Shown: positions 33,363 to 45,577, counted from the stretch's first letter. The stretch is DNA of 64,000 nucleotides from Hymenobacter busanensis (GCF_008727865.1 NZ_VTWU01000002.1:620001-684000), one strand, 5' to 3'. Made by a program: numbers and translations. Notes: a model not told the origin generated them from the letters alone.

Positions 33363-33920
33363 CTAGAAGCGGGTTTTGTTGATGAGCACCTGCGTGGCCT
33401 GCATTTCGGCCTTCGGAGCCAGGGGCCGCAGCCGCAGCATGGCCTGCTCGGCCTCCAGGCGCGTGGTGTAGTCGCCGATGAAGAGGCGGTAGAGCGGCTG
33501 CTTGAAGGTGAGGTAGTCGGTTTCCTGCGGGTAGCGGCTGATGATGGCGCGGCGCGCGTTCATGGCGTCCTGCCGCTCCAGCCCGATGTACACCAAGATG
33601 CGCCAGCCGTTGGTGTACTTCACGTTTTGGTTGGTGTAAGCCTGGTCGCGCAGCCGCTGGTCGATAAGGGCGTTGACGTGGGCGGTGGGCGTCACGTTGG
33701 GCTTGGCCGCGCCGGTCGTGGCTTTCGGCAGGGCGGGCGGCGTAAATACCGGGCGGTACTTGCTCAGGTCTTCGGCCGCAACCGCAGCCGTTTTGGCCGA
33801 AGCGGGGCGCGTGGTATCGGGCGGGGCGGTGGTGGCGGTAGCCGCCGGGGTGGACGCGGCGCAGGCGCCGAGCAGCAGCAAAGCAGGCAGCACGAGCAGG
33901 TTAGTAAGCAGTCGGTTCAT
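33363..33920 (-). CDS. SPOR-domain lipoprotein
   Basis: A 185-residue lipoprotein. The signal MNRLLTNLLVLPALLLLGAC has a clean lipobox with Cys20. A Thr/Ala/Pro-rich linker follows, and the C-terminal ~85 residues (YTNGWRILVYIGLERQDA, then YRLFIGDYTTRLEAEQAML) form a SPOR domain, which binds peptidoglycan with denuded glycan strands at division sites. It may act in cell-wall turnover or division. Its first 20 bp overlap the end of deoC, so translation is probably coupled. The ATG at 33920 is fixed by the lipoprotein signal. Confidence 0.85.
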   Translation of the reverse strand: MNRLLTNLLVLPALLLLGACAASTPAATATTAPPDTTRPASAKTAAVAAEDLSKYRPVFTPPALPKATTGAAKPNVTPTAHVNALIDQRLRDQAYTNQNVKYTNGWRILVYIGLERQDAMNARRAIISRYPQETDYLTFKQPLYRLFIGDYTTRLEAEQAMLRLRPLAPKAEMQATQVLINKTRF

Positions 33921-34611
33921 GGGCAGCGGCGGAAGCGTCGGGTTGAGCATCGTCGGGCACGAGCAGGGCCAGACCGGCGGAAGCGCCGAGGCGGTCGGCT
34001 CCGGCCTGCACCAGCGCCACGGCTTGCGCGTGGGAGCGAATGCCCCCGGCAGCCTTGATACGGATGCGGGCCGGCAACTGGTCACGCATCAGCCGCACAT
34101 CGTCTACCGAAGCCCCGCGGCTGGCAAAGCCAGTGGACGTTTTCACGAAATCGGCCCCGGCGGCCGCGCACAGGTCGCAGGCCCGCCGGATGTCGTCGGG
34201 CGTGAGCAGTGCGGTTTCGATGATGACTTTCAGCAAGGCACCGTGGCGGTGGCAGAGCTGGGCGAGGTGCTCGATATCGTGCTGCACCAGCGCGTCGTCG
34301 CCCGAGGCAAAGGCGGCGTTGTTGAGCACCATGTCCAGCTCGGTGGCGCCGTGGCGCAGGGCTTCGGCGGCTTCGGCCTGCTTGGCGGCCGGCGTGCTGT
34401 AGCCCAGCGGAAACCCAATTACGGTGCATACCGCCACGCCCGAACCCTGCAACGCAGCGGCGGCTACCGGCACGTAGTGCGGCGGCACGCACACGCTGGC
34501 AAACCCGGCGGCGCGGGCTTCGGTGCACAGCTGCTCGATCTGGGCGCGGGTGGCATCGGGCCGCAGCAGGGTGTGGTCGATGCGGCCGGCGAGGTTGTGG
34601 GGGTCGTGCAT
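33901..34611 (-). CDS. deoC: Deoxyribose-phosphate aldolase
   Basis: A 236-residue class I aldolase that splits 2-deoxyribose 5-phosphate into glyceraldehyde 3-phosphate and acetaldehyde in deoxynucleoside breakdown. The family motifs are present: IDHTLLRPDAT near the N-terminus, VCTVIGFPLGY, ELDMVLNN, the Schiff-base lysine in DFVKTSTGF, and KAAGGIR with the second lysine. Length fits the short bacterial form; a 25-residue Ala-rich tail extends past the barrel. It heads the three-gene set with the SPOR lipoprotein and a hypothetical protein, with a 20-bp overlap. Start ATG 34611. Confidence 0.95.
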   Translation of the reverse strand: MHDPHNLAGRIDHTLLRPDATRAQIEQLCTEARAAGFASVCVPPHYVPVAAAALQGSGVAVCTVIGFPLGYSTPAAKQAEAAEALRHGATELDMVLNNAAFASGDDALVQHDIEHLAQLCHRHGALLKVIIETALLTPDDIRRACDLCAAAGADFVKTSTGFASRGASVDDVRLMRDQLPARIRIKAAGGIRSHAQAVALVQAGADRLGASAGLALLVPDDAQPDASAAAHEPTAY

Positions 34612-34674
34612 AGCGCGGGGAAAAAGTCCGACAAAGGTAAATAATCCGCCGCCGCGGCCGGGAAGCCAGCCACG

Positions 34675-35661
34675 CTACCGCACCTGCGACGGCGCCAGCC
34701 CGAACTTGCGCCGAAAGCAGGTAGCAAAGTGCGCGGCATTGACGAAGCCGACCTGCTCCCCTACTTCCTGCACCGGCAGGGCCGTAGTTTCGAGCAGGGC
34801 ACGGGCCTCGGTGAGCCGCTTTTCGGCGATGTACCCAAACACGGTGGTACCGCACACTTCCTTGAAGCCTTTTTTCAGCTTGAAGTCGTTGATGCCAAAA
34901 AGCCGGGCCAGCTCCAGCAGCGTCGGCGGCGCGGCGTAGTGCGCATCGAGGTAGGCACGAATGGCGTGAAACAACTCGTGCTGGGCGTGGGGCAGCGCGG
35001 CGCTGGCGCGGGCGTGGTGCACCTGCCGGTACTGGCGCTGCTGCTCGGCAAACAGGTCCAGGAAGCGCCCCTCAATGAACATGCGTTTGAGCACGCCGCT
35101 GTAGGGACACTGCCGCAGCTGCTCCAGCAACTGCCGGATTACGGGGCGAGCGGCCACGGCGGCGGGCAGGCTCATGAAGGACTGCTCGTGGCGCAGGCGC
35201 TTTTCGTACAGCGGCAGCCACTCGTCGTTTCCTTCGATGAGCTGCCGAAAAAACGCCGGGTCTAGGCCCAAATGAATGGCCCGAAACTGCCCTTGCCGGT
35301 CGGGCGTGAGCAGGTGCCGGGTGGTGGTGCCCACGTCGTAGATGGAGTTGTGGTGGCCGCCGGTTACCTCGTAGGGCTTGGTATAGGCCGAGCCCGACTG
35401 GCTGCTGCCGCTCATTTGGTAGAGCATGCCCACCCAGGGCGTGGCATCGGCTTCCCGAATTTCCAGGGGCCGGTGCAGCGGCCCGGCAATTTCCATGATG
35501 TGCAGGCGCCCCGGCAGCACTACTTCGCTCGAAACCACGCTGCCCACGTGCGCGGGCACATCCCAGGTGGCGCCACCGGTCAGCAGGTCGCCCTCCGGCC
35601 GGTACTGGCTGGGGTCGAGCAGCCGAAGCTCTTCGATGCGGGCGGAGTAGGTGGTGGCCAT
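34675..35661 (-). CDS. AraC-family transcriptional regulator
   Basis: A 328-residue regulator. The C-terminal ~95 residues hold two helix-turn-helix motifs of the AraC type (PPTLLELARLFGINDFKLKKGF, then EVGEQVGFVNAAHFATCFRRKFG). The N-terminal ~200 residues show no family I can name, but pattern-match the sensor part of PchR-like regulators of siderophore/iron use in Bacteroidota. It is divergent from the cupin gene with 108 bp between, an arrangement in which it would control both. On its own strand TATTTTCG lies about 10 bp upstream, near the -7 consensus, with TTTC 18 bp further. Confidence 0.9.
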   Translation of the reverse strand: MATTYSARIEELRLLDPSQYRPEGDLLTGGATWDVPAHVGSVVSSEVVLPGRLHIMEIAGPLHRPLEIREADATPWVGMLYQMSGSSQSGSAYTKPYEVTGGHHNSIYDVGTTTRHLLTPDRQGQFRAIHLGLDPAFFRQLIEGNDEWLPLYEKRLRHEQSFMSLPAAVAARPVIRQLLEQLRQCPYSGVLKRMFIEGRFLDLFAEQQRQYRQVHHARASAALPHAQHELFHAIRAYLDAHYAAPPTLLELARLFGINDFKLKKGFKEVCGTTVFGYIAEKRLTEARALLETTALPVQEVGEQVGFVNAAHFATCFRRKFGLAPSQVR

Positions 35662-35769
35662 GCCGACGAAAATAACTCCGTTTGGGAAAAGCGAAACTCC
35701 CGGACGGCAAAGCCGCCCGAGGCGGTGGGTCAGACCTTTGGGCTACACTTCTCACCCTACCCAACCGCT

Positions 35770-36312
35770 ATGAAACGCAACTTCGAAAATCCCTCGATCA
35801 AAGACCAGATCTACTTCCAGCAGTTTGCGGAAGAACCCGGCGACGGCACCACCATCATCGACGTGACGCTGGCGCCCGGCGGCGGCAACGGCCTGCACTA
35901 CCACCTGTCCTTCGACGAAATCTTCGAATGCCTTGAGGGCGAGGTCAGCATTCAGGTCGGCAACAAGGTTCAGGTATTGCAGCCGGGCGAAACGGCCGTG
36001 GCCCCGCGCAAATCGGTGCACCGGTTCTTCAACCAAAGCCAGGCGCCGGCCCGCTTCCGCGTTACGCTCACGCCCGGCCACGTGGGCTTCGAGAAAGTCA
36101 TCAAAATCGTCTACGGGCTGGCGGCCGATGGTCGCCTCAAAAAAGACGGCGGCCTGGCCAAGTTCTGGCAGATGGGCGTGGTGGTAGAATTGTCCGACAC
36201 CAACGTACCCGGCTTCTTCAGCTTGGTGATGCCCCTGTTGCGCCGCAGTGCCCGCCGCGCCCTCGCCGACGGCCGCTTCGACCGGGAGTTGCGCCCGTAT
36301 CTGGCGCAGTAA
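35770..36312 (+). CDS. Cupin-domain protein
   Basis: A 180-residue protein with a cupin beta-barrel: GGGNGLHYHLSFDEIFECLEG supplies the two His, and probably one Glu, of motif 1, and a later HRFFNQ the His of motif 2. A C-terminal helical part of about 60 residues (FSLVMPLLRRSARRALADG) is hydrophobic at about 155-165. Such proteins bind a metal and may be sugar-processing or sensor proteins; substrate unknown. It is divergent from the AraC regulator and likely its target. ATG 35770 is preferred because the region upstream belongs to the promoter. Confidence 0.85.
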   Translation: MKRNFENPSIKDQIYFQQFAEEPGDGTTIIDVTLAPGGGNGLHYHLSFDEIFECLEGEVSIQVGNKVQVLQPGETAVAPRKSVHRFFNQSQAPARFRVTLTPGHVGFEKVIKIVYGLAADGRLKKDGGLAKFWQMGVVVELSDTNVPGFFSLVMPLLRRSARRALADGRFDRELRPYLAQ

Positions 36313-36361
36313 CGCCCTGCCTTCCTTTCGCGGAAACGCATCATTTCACCCAAGCACCACA

Positions 36362-36401
36362 AATAAAAACGCCCTGGCTGTGCAGCCGGGGCGTTTTTAT
36401 T
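36362..36401 (+). terminator. Intrinsic terminator after cupin gene
   Basis: Stem ATAAAAACGCCC (36363-36374) pairs with GGGCGTTTTTAT (36389-36400), with a nearly complete inner stem around TG. It lies 50 bp after the cupin stop and also ends the convergent SecA gene. Confidence 0.85.
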
Positions 36402-36471
36402 ATTGTCCACAATCGAAGATCAGCGAAGCTAAAATCCGGGGAATCCGAAAAATCCGTCGGAATCCGAGGTC

Positions 36472-39888
<3,417 letters not shown>

Positions 39889-39985
39889 GCTGCTAGAAGT
39901 TTGCTGAAAAACGCCGGGGCGCACCTCAAATTTACGGCGTTTGGCGGAAAACCCCGGCCGAAGTCTGAATTACCCCAGAAATGCT

Positions 39986-40018
39986 AAACCCCGCTGCTCC
40001 AAAAAGAGTGCGGGGTTT
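39986..40018 (-). terminator. Intrinsic terminator after RmlD-like gene
   Basis: AAACCCCGC (39986-39994) with GCGGGGTTT (40010-40018), and a partly paired inner part CTC/GAG, placed about 40 bp beyond the stop of the RmlD-like gene on the minus strand. Confidence 0.65.
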
Positions 40019-40056
40019 GGCAATGCGGCTAAGATGTCAGGCCGAAAGCGGCGCGG

Positions 40057-41001
40057 CTACGCCGCCTGCGACTCGTCAACCTCCACTCCCGCGTCTGCCA
40101 TCTGCACATCCACGGCGTGGCTGCGGTAGTCGGTTTCGTTGAGGTAGCGTTCCAGACCGTGCTCCACGGTGGGCATCAGCCAGGCCCGCTCGCTTTCGAG
40201 CACCGTGTAGCGCGGCCGGGCGGCAGGCAGCCCAAAAGCGGCCATCGGCTTGCCAATAACCATATCGGGGTCGAAACCGGCCATTTCGGCGGCGCGGCGG
40301 GCAAATTCAGCCCAGGTGTAGCTGCCGTGGTTGGCCAAGTGCCAAATGCCGCTTTCCTTGTCGATGAGCAGATCGAGCGAGGTGTTGACGAGGTCGTACA
40401 CGTACGTCGGGGTGATACACACGTCGTCGGCCGCCTCGAAGGTTTCGCCGCGCTGCAGCGCCTGGAGGACGAAGTGAATGAAGTTGTGCTCGTCCCAGGG
40501 GCTGAAAAAGGCACTGGCGCGCACCACCAAGGCGCTGGGCAGCGCGGTCAGCACGTCGCGCTCGGCTTGCAGCTTGCTGCGGCCGTAGGCGTTCTGCGGG
40601 TTGGGCTGGTGGCTTTCGAGGTAGGGCGTCTCCTGCGCCCCATCGAACACCAAATCGGAGGAAAACGTGAGCAGTTGCACGCCGTGGCGGGCGCAGGCTT
40701 CGGCCAGCAGCCGCGGGCCGGTGGCGTTTTCGCGGAAGCAGCGCGCTTCATCGGTTTCGGCTTCGTCGACGCGCACGTAGCCGGCCGTGTTTACCACCGC
40801 CCAGGGATTGTGCTTCGCAAGGGCTTGTTCGATGGATTCGGGCTCGGCAATGTCCAACTCGGCGCGGTTAAGCACCACGGCATTCAGATTGCGGGTGTAG
40901 CAGATGCGCGCAAAAGCATTACCCAGGGTGCCGGTGGCACCGGTAATGAGCAAGGAACGAGGAGAAGCGGCAGCGTTGTGGTTGTTTTCAAAAGTCATCA
41001 T
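40057..41001 (-). CDS. RmlD-like NAD(P)-dependent sugar nucleotide reductase
   Basis: A 314-residue short-chain dehydrogenase of the RmlD (dTDP-4-dehydrorhamnose reductase) type. The Rossmann motif is LLITGATGTLGNAF, the active-site pair is YGRSK, and SSDLVFDG precedes it as in RmlD. It probably reduces or epimerises a nucleotide- or glycan-linked sugar. It begins 3 bp after the stop of the GH1-like gene, the last of a four-gene set with UDP-galactopyranose mutase and a glycosyltransferase. No rmlA, rmlB or rmlC gene is present, so true dTDP-rhamnose synthesis is not shown. The protein has a 14-residue N-terminal tail before the first strand. Confidence 0.85.
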   Translation of the reverse strand: MMTFENNHNAAASPRSLLITGATGTLGNAFARICYTRNLNAVVLNRAELDIAEPESIEQALAKHNPWAVVNTAGYVRVDEAETDEARCFRENATGPRLLAEACARHGVQLLTFSSDLVFDGAQETPYLESHQPNPQNAYGRSKLQAERDVLTALPSALVVRASAFFSPWDEHNFIHFVLQALQRGETFEAADDVCITPTYVYDLVNTSLDLLIDKESGIWHLANHGSYTWAEFARRAAEMAGFDPDMVIGKPMAAFGLPAARPRYTVLESERAWLMPTVEHGLERYLNETDYRSHAVDVQMADAGVEVDESQAA

Positions 41002-41004
41002 CAG

Positions 41005-42297
41005 CTAAGCGGGTGCGAGGTGCCGGAAGTGGTAACGCTCGGGGCGCTGCCACCAACCCGGGTGAGCAAGAGCGGGGTGGGTGTAGTGGCCGTGGCGGGC
41101 CAGTGCCTGCACCATCTGGTGCAGGGCCGTGGGGCGAGGCGCGGGGCTGCGCACGTCGAACACGCCGCTTTCGTAGCGGCCGTCGTCGCGGGTGAGCAGG
41201 CAGTTCCAGTCGTAGGCGCCGAGTAGGGCCCACACCGTCACGGCGCGGATGTCGGCACCTTCGGCGCGCAGGGTGCTGGCAGCTTGCCAGGCCTGTTGCA
41301 GCCAGCGCATCTGCTCTTCGCGAGTGCAGGCCAGCTGCACTTCGGTAATGGCAACGGGCAGTTGGTAACGCTCCCAGGTTTCGGCCATCAGCTGTTGCAC
41401 GCCCATCGGCTCGATGGGCTGCACGCGCACGGCCTCCACGTCGGCATAGGCGTCGTGGTGGTTGTGGCTGAAGGAGTGCGCGGGGTACCGGTCGAATTGC
41501 TCGTCGAGGAACCGCTCACTGGTCACGTAGTAGTTGATGCCGAGCACGTCGGGCGGGCACGGCTCGTTCACCAGCTCGTGCAGTTCGTGTTCGGCAATGC
41601 CGTTGTCGAGCAAAAAGCGCCACAGCGGGTGCTGCTCGGTTACGCGGCCGCACAGCAAATCGAAGGTGAGCCAGCGCCGCTGGTTTTCGAAATCGGCCTG
41701 ATAGCGCATGCGCTCGGTGCTGTGCACGTGGCCCAGGTCCTCGGTTTGCACCAGCTGAGCGGCGGGGTTGATTTCCCGAATGGCCTGCATGGCGCGCTTG
41801 GTGCCCTGCACTTGGTTGAGCAACATGCGCACGAAGGTGCGGTCGTCGCGGTGGTGCGGGTACCAGAGGCCGTATAAGCCGCTGAAGCGCGCCGTGGTGA
41901 GCGGCTCGTTGACGGGCGTGTAGTGCGTAACCCACGGAAAACGCTCCGCCACGAGGCGCGCAAAGTGCGCTAGGCCGTCGGCAAAATTTTCCTGGTGCAG
42001 CGCCGTGTAGCGCGGACCGCTGCCGTGGTGTACCAAGCCCACGATGGGGTCGATGCCCAACTCGCGCAGGCGGGGCAGCCGTTCGTCGGCAAACGACCAG
42101 TCGAGCTGGTCGAAGCTTTCGGGCGCTACATGCTCCCACAACACGGGGTAGCGCAGTTTGCGAAGTCCTAGCTCCGCAAATAAGTCCAAATCGGTGGGGC
42201 GGCGCCGGTGGCCACTCCGGCTGATCTGGTCCGAATACTCGTCCCCGACTCGCCGGCAGCTGCACTCGACGCCGCCCCATAGTTCTACGTTGCCCAT
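41005..42297 (-). CDS. Glycoside hydrolase family 1-like protein
   Basis: A 430-residue TIM-barrel protein. It opens with MGNVELWGGVECSCRRVG, then LRYPVLWEHVAP, and contains TPVNEPLTTARFSGLYG, where the Glu of NEP is the acid/base of GH1 beta-glycosidases. VAITEVQ carries a Glu at the position of the nucleophile (ITENG in standard members). No signal peptide is seen, so it is cytosolic, and its partner RmlD-like protein 3 bp downstream appears to act with it. I recall related proteins in other bacteria in which the two are fused as one chain. The role in a synthesis cluster is unclear; it may work on a glycan intermediate. Confidence 0.85.
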   Translation of the reverse strand: MGNVELWGGVECSCRRVGDEYSDQISRSGHRRRPTDLDLFAELGLRKLRYPVLWEHVAPESFDQLDWSFADERLPRLRELGIDPIVGLVHHGSGPRYTALHQENFADGLAHFARLVAERFPWVTHYTPVNEPLTTARFSGLYGLWYPHHRDDRTFVRMLLNQVQGTKRAMQAIREINPAAQLVQTEDLGHVHSTERMRYQADFENQRRWLTFDLLCGRVTEQHPLWRFLLDNGIAEHELHELVNEPCPPDVLGINYYVTSERFLDEQFDRYPAHSFSHNHHDAYADVEAVRVQPIEPMGVQQLMAETWERYQLPVAITEVQLACTREEQMRWLQQAWQAASTLRAEGADIRAVTVWALLGAYDWNCLLTRDDGRYESGVFDVRSPAPRPTALHQMVQALARHGHYTHPALAHPGWWQRPERYHFRHLAPA

Positions 42298-42364
42298 GCT
42301 TTGGGTTTTAGCGTCAGCTGGAGTGGAGGCATGGCAACAGTGGCCACCCCGGCGCGACGAATGA

Positions 42365-43561
42365 TTAGGCTTTTTTCTTGTCCGGGTCGCGGGGCAGCAG
42401 TTTTTCCATCAGCGTGGCCGAACCGGTAATGGCCGGTTTGGCGGGCGTGGCCGTGCCTTTCTCCTCTTTTTCTTTTTCGGTAATCTTCTTGTAGACCGTC
42501 AGGGCCTGGGCCACTACCTGGTCCATGTTGTAGTACTTGTAGGTAGCCAGGCGGCCTACGAAGTGCACGTTGGGCGTTTCGTCGGCCAGCTTCTTGTACT
42601 TGTTGTACAGCTCGGCGTTTTCGAGGCGCGGAATCGGGTAGTACGGGTCGCCCTCGGCTTTGGGATACTCGTACACGATGCTCGTCTTGGGGTGCGTCTG
42701 ACCGGTGAGGGCCTTAAACTCGGTGATGCGCGTGTAGAGGTGCTCGTTGGGGTAGTTCACCACCGGCGCTTCCAAGTGCTGCTCTTTGTTCAGCGTTTCG
42801 TGCTTGAACTCGAGCGAGCGGTATGGCAGCTTGCCGAACTTGTAGTCGAAGTACTCGTCGACGGGGCCCGTGAAAATCATTTCCTTGAACGGGATGAAAT
42901 CCACGATGTCGTGGTAATCCGTGTTCAGCATGATTTTGATGTTCGGGTGGTCGAGCATCTTCTCGAACATCTTGGTGTAGCCGTGCAGAGGCATGGCCTG
43001 GTACGTGTCGGTGAAGTAGCGCCGGTCGCGGTTGGTGCGGGTGGGCACACGCGAGGTTACCGACTTATCCAGCTCCGACGGATCGAGGCCCCACTGCTTG
43101 CGGGTGTAGTTGCGGAAGAACTTCTCGTACAGCTCGCGGCCTACTTTGCTCACCACCACGTCTTCCGACGTTTTGATGACCGGAATTTCCTCGGCCAACG
43201 ACTCCAAGAATGCATCGACTTCGAAGGAAGTCATGCTGGTGCCGTACAGCTTGTTGATGGTATCGAGGTTGATGGGAATCGGCACGTGCTGGCCGTCCAC
43301 CGAGGCCAATACCCAGTGTTCGTAGGGGCGCCAGTCGGTGAAGTTGGAGAGGTACTCGAACACCTCTTTGGAGTTCGTATGGAAGATATGTGGGCCGTAC
43401 TTATGGACCAGAATACCTTCCTCGTTGTAATGGTCGTAGGCGTTGCCACCAATGTGGTTGCGCTTGTCTACAATGAGCACTTTCTTGTTGGACCGCGTGG
43501 CCAGACGTTCGGCCAGCACGCTGCCAGCAAAGCCGGCTCCGACGATCAGATAGTCAAACAT
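42365..43561 (-). CDS. glf: UDP-galactopyranose mutase
   Basis: A 398-residue flavoenzyme that converts UDP-galactopyranose to UDP-galactofuranose, the donor for galactofuranose in cell-surface glycans. The FAD-binding start YLIVGAGFAGSVLAERLA, HIGGNAYDHYNEEGILVHKYGPHIFHTN with its conserved GGNAYD and HIFHT motifs, and VGRLATYKYYNMDQVVAQAL near the C-terminus are family hallmarks. An extra tail of about 30 residues ends in a basic stretch. It sits between the glycosyltransferase gene (79 bp) and the GH1-like gene (67 bp), all on the same strand. Start ATG 43561. Confidence 0.96.
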   Translation of the reverse strand: MFDYLIVGAGFAGSVLAERLATRSNKKVLIVDKRNHIGGNAYDHYNEEGILVHKYGPHIFHTNSKEVFEYLSNFTDWRPYEHWVLASVDGQHVPIPINLDTINKLYGTSMTSFEVDAFLESLAEEIPVIKTSEDVVVSKVGRELYEKFFRNYTRKQWGLDPSELDKSVTSRVPTRTNRDRRYFTDTYQAMPLHGYTKMFEKMLDHPNIKIMLNTDYHDIVDFIPFKEMIFTGPVDEYFDYKFGKLPYRSLEFKHETLNKEQHLEAPVVNYPNEHLYTRITEFKALTGQTHPKTSIVYEYPKAEGDPYYPIPRLENAELYNKYKKLADETPNVHFVGRLATYKYYNMDQVVAQALTVYKKITEKEKEEKGTATPAKPAITGSATLMEKLLPRDPDKKKA

Positions 43562-43640
43562 AGCTCGGGGGATGGTGGTGGTTGGGTGTGGAAAAGAGGA
43601 AGGTAATGTGCGGTAACTCCGAGGGGTTGTACGAGAAAGG

Positions 43641-44870
43641 CTAGCGTGCGGCTACTTTTTGCAGTTCGGCCTGCATCAAACCGACCATGCCTTGCCACGT
43701 CTGGTCCCACGAAATCGTGGCCAGGTACGCATCCACGCGCTGCAGCCAGGCGGCATCGTCGGCCTCGTCGAGAGCCAGCGAAATGGCTTTGCCAAACGCA
43801 TCGGCGTCGGCAGCAATGTGCACGAGGCCCAGCTCGCCGTAGGGCCGCACCACGTCGCGGATGGGCGTGCTAACCACGGGCTTGCCAGCGGCCAGGTATT
43901 CCGGGGTTTTGGTGGGCGAAATGAACTTGGTGCTTTCGTTGTCGGCAAAGAGCAGCGTGGCTACGTCCCAGCCGTGCAGGTACGTGGGCAACTCTTTGTA
44001 GTCCTTGCCGCCGAGGTAGTGGATGTTCTTGGATTGGGGCAGCGAGGCCGGGTCAATCTTCACCACCGGGCCGATGATGACGAACTGCCACTCGGGATGC
44101 GCGGTGGCCAGCTGGCCCAGTAGTTCAATGTCCAGCCGCTCGTCGACCACGCCAAAGAAACCGACGCGCGGGTGCGCAATGTCTTTCTGGTCGGCCGGCT
44201 CGGTGAGGTTGGTGCGGGCCTGCCCGAAGTGCGCTTTGTCGATGCTGCTCGGGAAGGCGTGGGCGCTGTGGTGCTGCTTGGTTTTGGCCTCGTAGAGGCT
44301 CTGCCCGCCCGTAAACACCAGCTGCGCCTGCTTGAACAATTCCTGCTCGCGGCTGCGTAGCTCGGGGTGTGCGCCCTTGAAGTTGGCCAACTCGTCCATG
44401 CAGTCGTAGATGGTGAGGAACGGCTTCAGGTGCCGCGACTTGGCCAGGAACATGGGTGAGTAATACCACGCCACGAAGTCGTGGATGTTCTCCTGTTTGA
44501 AGTAATTCGTCAGTAGTTCCGACTGAATTTTGTCGGCTGCTGCTTCGCTCAGGCCGCCGGGCAAATGCGCCACCACTACTTTCAGCTTGCCGGCTTCGCG
44601 TTCCTTCACCTCCATCCACGGCTTCATCTGCAGGTCGTCGAAGTGCGTGCAGGGTTCCTCTACATAAAACACCCGCGTATGCTTGGCAAAACGCGAAAGC
44701 AGATGTTGCGGGCGCTGCCACACAAAGTCCCAGTGCAGGTGCGCAAAACAAACCAGATCGGGTAAGGAATTGCCAATAGACGAATCGGTGGCGGCGGCAG
44801 TGGTTGGGGTAGTAGTAGAGGTAGCGGCGGTGTCGTCCGACGCAAGGGCCGGGGCATCGAGTAAGGACAT
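43641..44870 (-). CDS. Glycosyltransferase (GT-B/GT4-like)
   Basis: A 409-residue glycosyltransferase. An Ala/Thr-rich N-terminal tail of about 35 residues precedes DLVCFAHLHWDFVWQRPQHLL, a motif of a family often clustered with glf. The GT-B C-terminal domain shows HPRVGFFGVVDERLD, WQFVIIGPVV, and FADNESTKFISPTKTPEYLAAGKPVVSTP, the last being the typical Glu-containing donor-binding segment. It may use UDP-galactofuranose made by the next gene. No signal peptide or transmembrane helix is seen. The start at 44870 gives MSLLDAPALASDD; a longer open frame upstream has no protein character. Confidence 0.85.
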   Translation of the reverse strand: MSLLDAPALASDDTAATSTTTPTTAAATDSSIGNSLPDLVCFAHLHWDFVWQRPQHLLSRFAKHTRVFYVEEPCTHFDDLQMKPWMEVKEREAGKLKVVVAHLPGGLSEAAADKIQSELLTNYFKQENIHDFVAWYYSPMFLAKSRHLKPFLTIYDCMDELANFKGAHPELRSREQELFKQAQLVFTGGQSLYEAKTKQHHSAHAFPSSIDKAHFGQARTNLTEPADQKDIAHPRVGFFGVVDERLDIELLGQLATAHPEWQFVIIGPVVKIDPASLPQSKNIHYLGGKDYKELPTYLHGWDVATLLFADNESTKFISPTKTPEYLAAGKPVVSTPIRDVVRPYGELGLVHIAADADAFGKAISLALDEADDAAWLQRVDAYLATISWDQTWQGMVGLMQAELQKVAAR

Positions 44871-45049
44871 GCGAAAGAGCGTCAAAAGAGTTTTGGCGAA
44901 ACGGGCGGTGCGGGAAAACGGGGGGACTCGGAAGCGAAGAATAGCTGCAACCAAGCGCGGCAGATAAGCATACGCAGGCTGGCGGCAAAAGGATATACCC
45001 CCGGCGGCGTTTCGCCATCGGCAGGTAGGTGCTAGCCTGAAAAACGGGG

Positions 45050-45577
45050 TTATTCGGCGCCCAACACGTATTGTAACTCCACAGCATCGAGCCAGCCGGC
45101 AGCGGTGCGCAACCAGTGCCGACGCACACCCACACGCCGAAAACCGGCCGCCCGAAACAGGCGCAGGCTGGCGGTGTTGTTGGCCGCTACCGTGCAGTGC
45201 AACTGGTGCAGTTGCAGGGTATACTGCGCGTACTCGCACAGCACCTGCAAGGCGGCCACGGCATAGCCGCGCTGCCGCTCGGCGCGGGCCACCATAATGC
45301 CCACTGCCGCGCGGCGGTGGTGGGGCTGAAAGTCGAACACATCTACGGTGCCCACGGCGCGGTTGTCGGCCACGGCGCAGATGACCAGCCGCAGCTGGCG
45401 GACTTCGTAAAAATCGGCGGCGGCGTTTTCGAGGTAGCGCCGCAGGTTGTAGCGCGAAATGGGCGTGAGCGTGTCGCTGCCGATGCCCCATACCTCGGCG
45501 TCGTTTTCGAGGTCGTAGAGAAACTTCAGGTCGGTATCCTCCAGGGCGCGCAGCGTTACGTCGGCTGATTTCAGCAT
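45050..45577 (-). CDS. GNAT-family N-acetyltransferase (RimJ/RimL-like)
   Basis: A 175-residue acetyltransferase. The acetyl-CoA-binding signature is AVGIMVARAERQRGYAVAAL, and the C-terminal strand LRLFRAAGFRRVGVRRHW is typical of the group. The N-terminus VTLRALEDTDLKFLYDLEND resembles RimJ/RimL-type proteins that modify protein N-termini or antibiotic-like amines; the substrate is unknown. Its start is 3 bp after the dapF stop on the same strand, so it shares that transcript. Confidence 0.9.
   Translation of the reverse strand: MLKSADVTLRALEDTDLKFLYDLENDAEVWGIGSDTLTPISRYNLRRYLENAAADFYEVRQLRLVICAVADNRAVGTVDVFDFQPHHRRAAVGIMVARAERQRGYAVAALQVLCEYAQYTLQLHQLHCTVAANNTASLRLFRAAGFRRVGVRRHWLRTAAGWLDAVELQYVLGAE

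Noticed and set aside
45110-45571. Plus-strand open frames opposite the GNAT and dapF genes
   Set aside because: They only mirror the coding strand (high-GC antisense frames) and show no domain signature.
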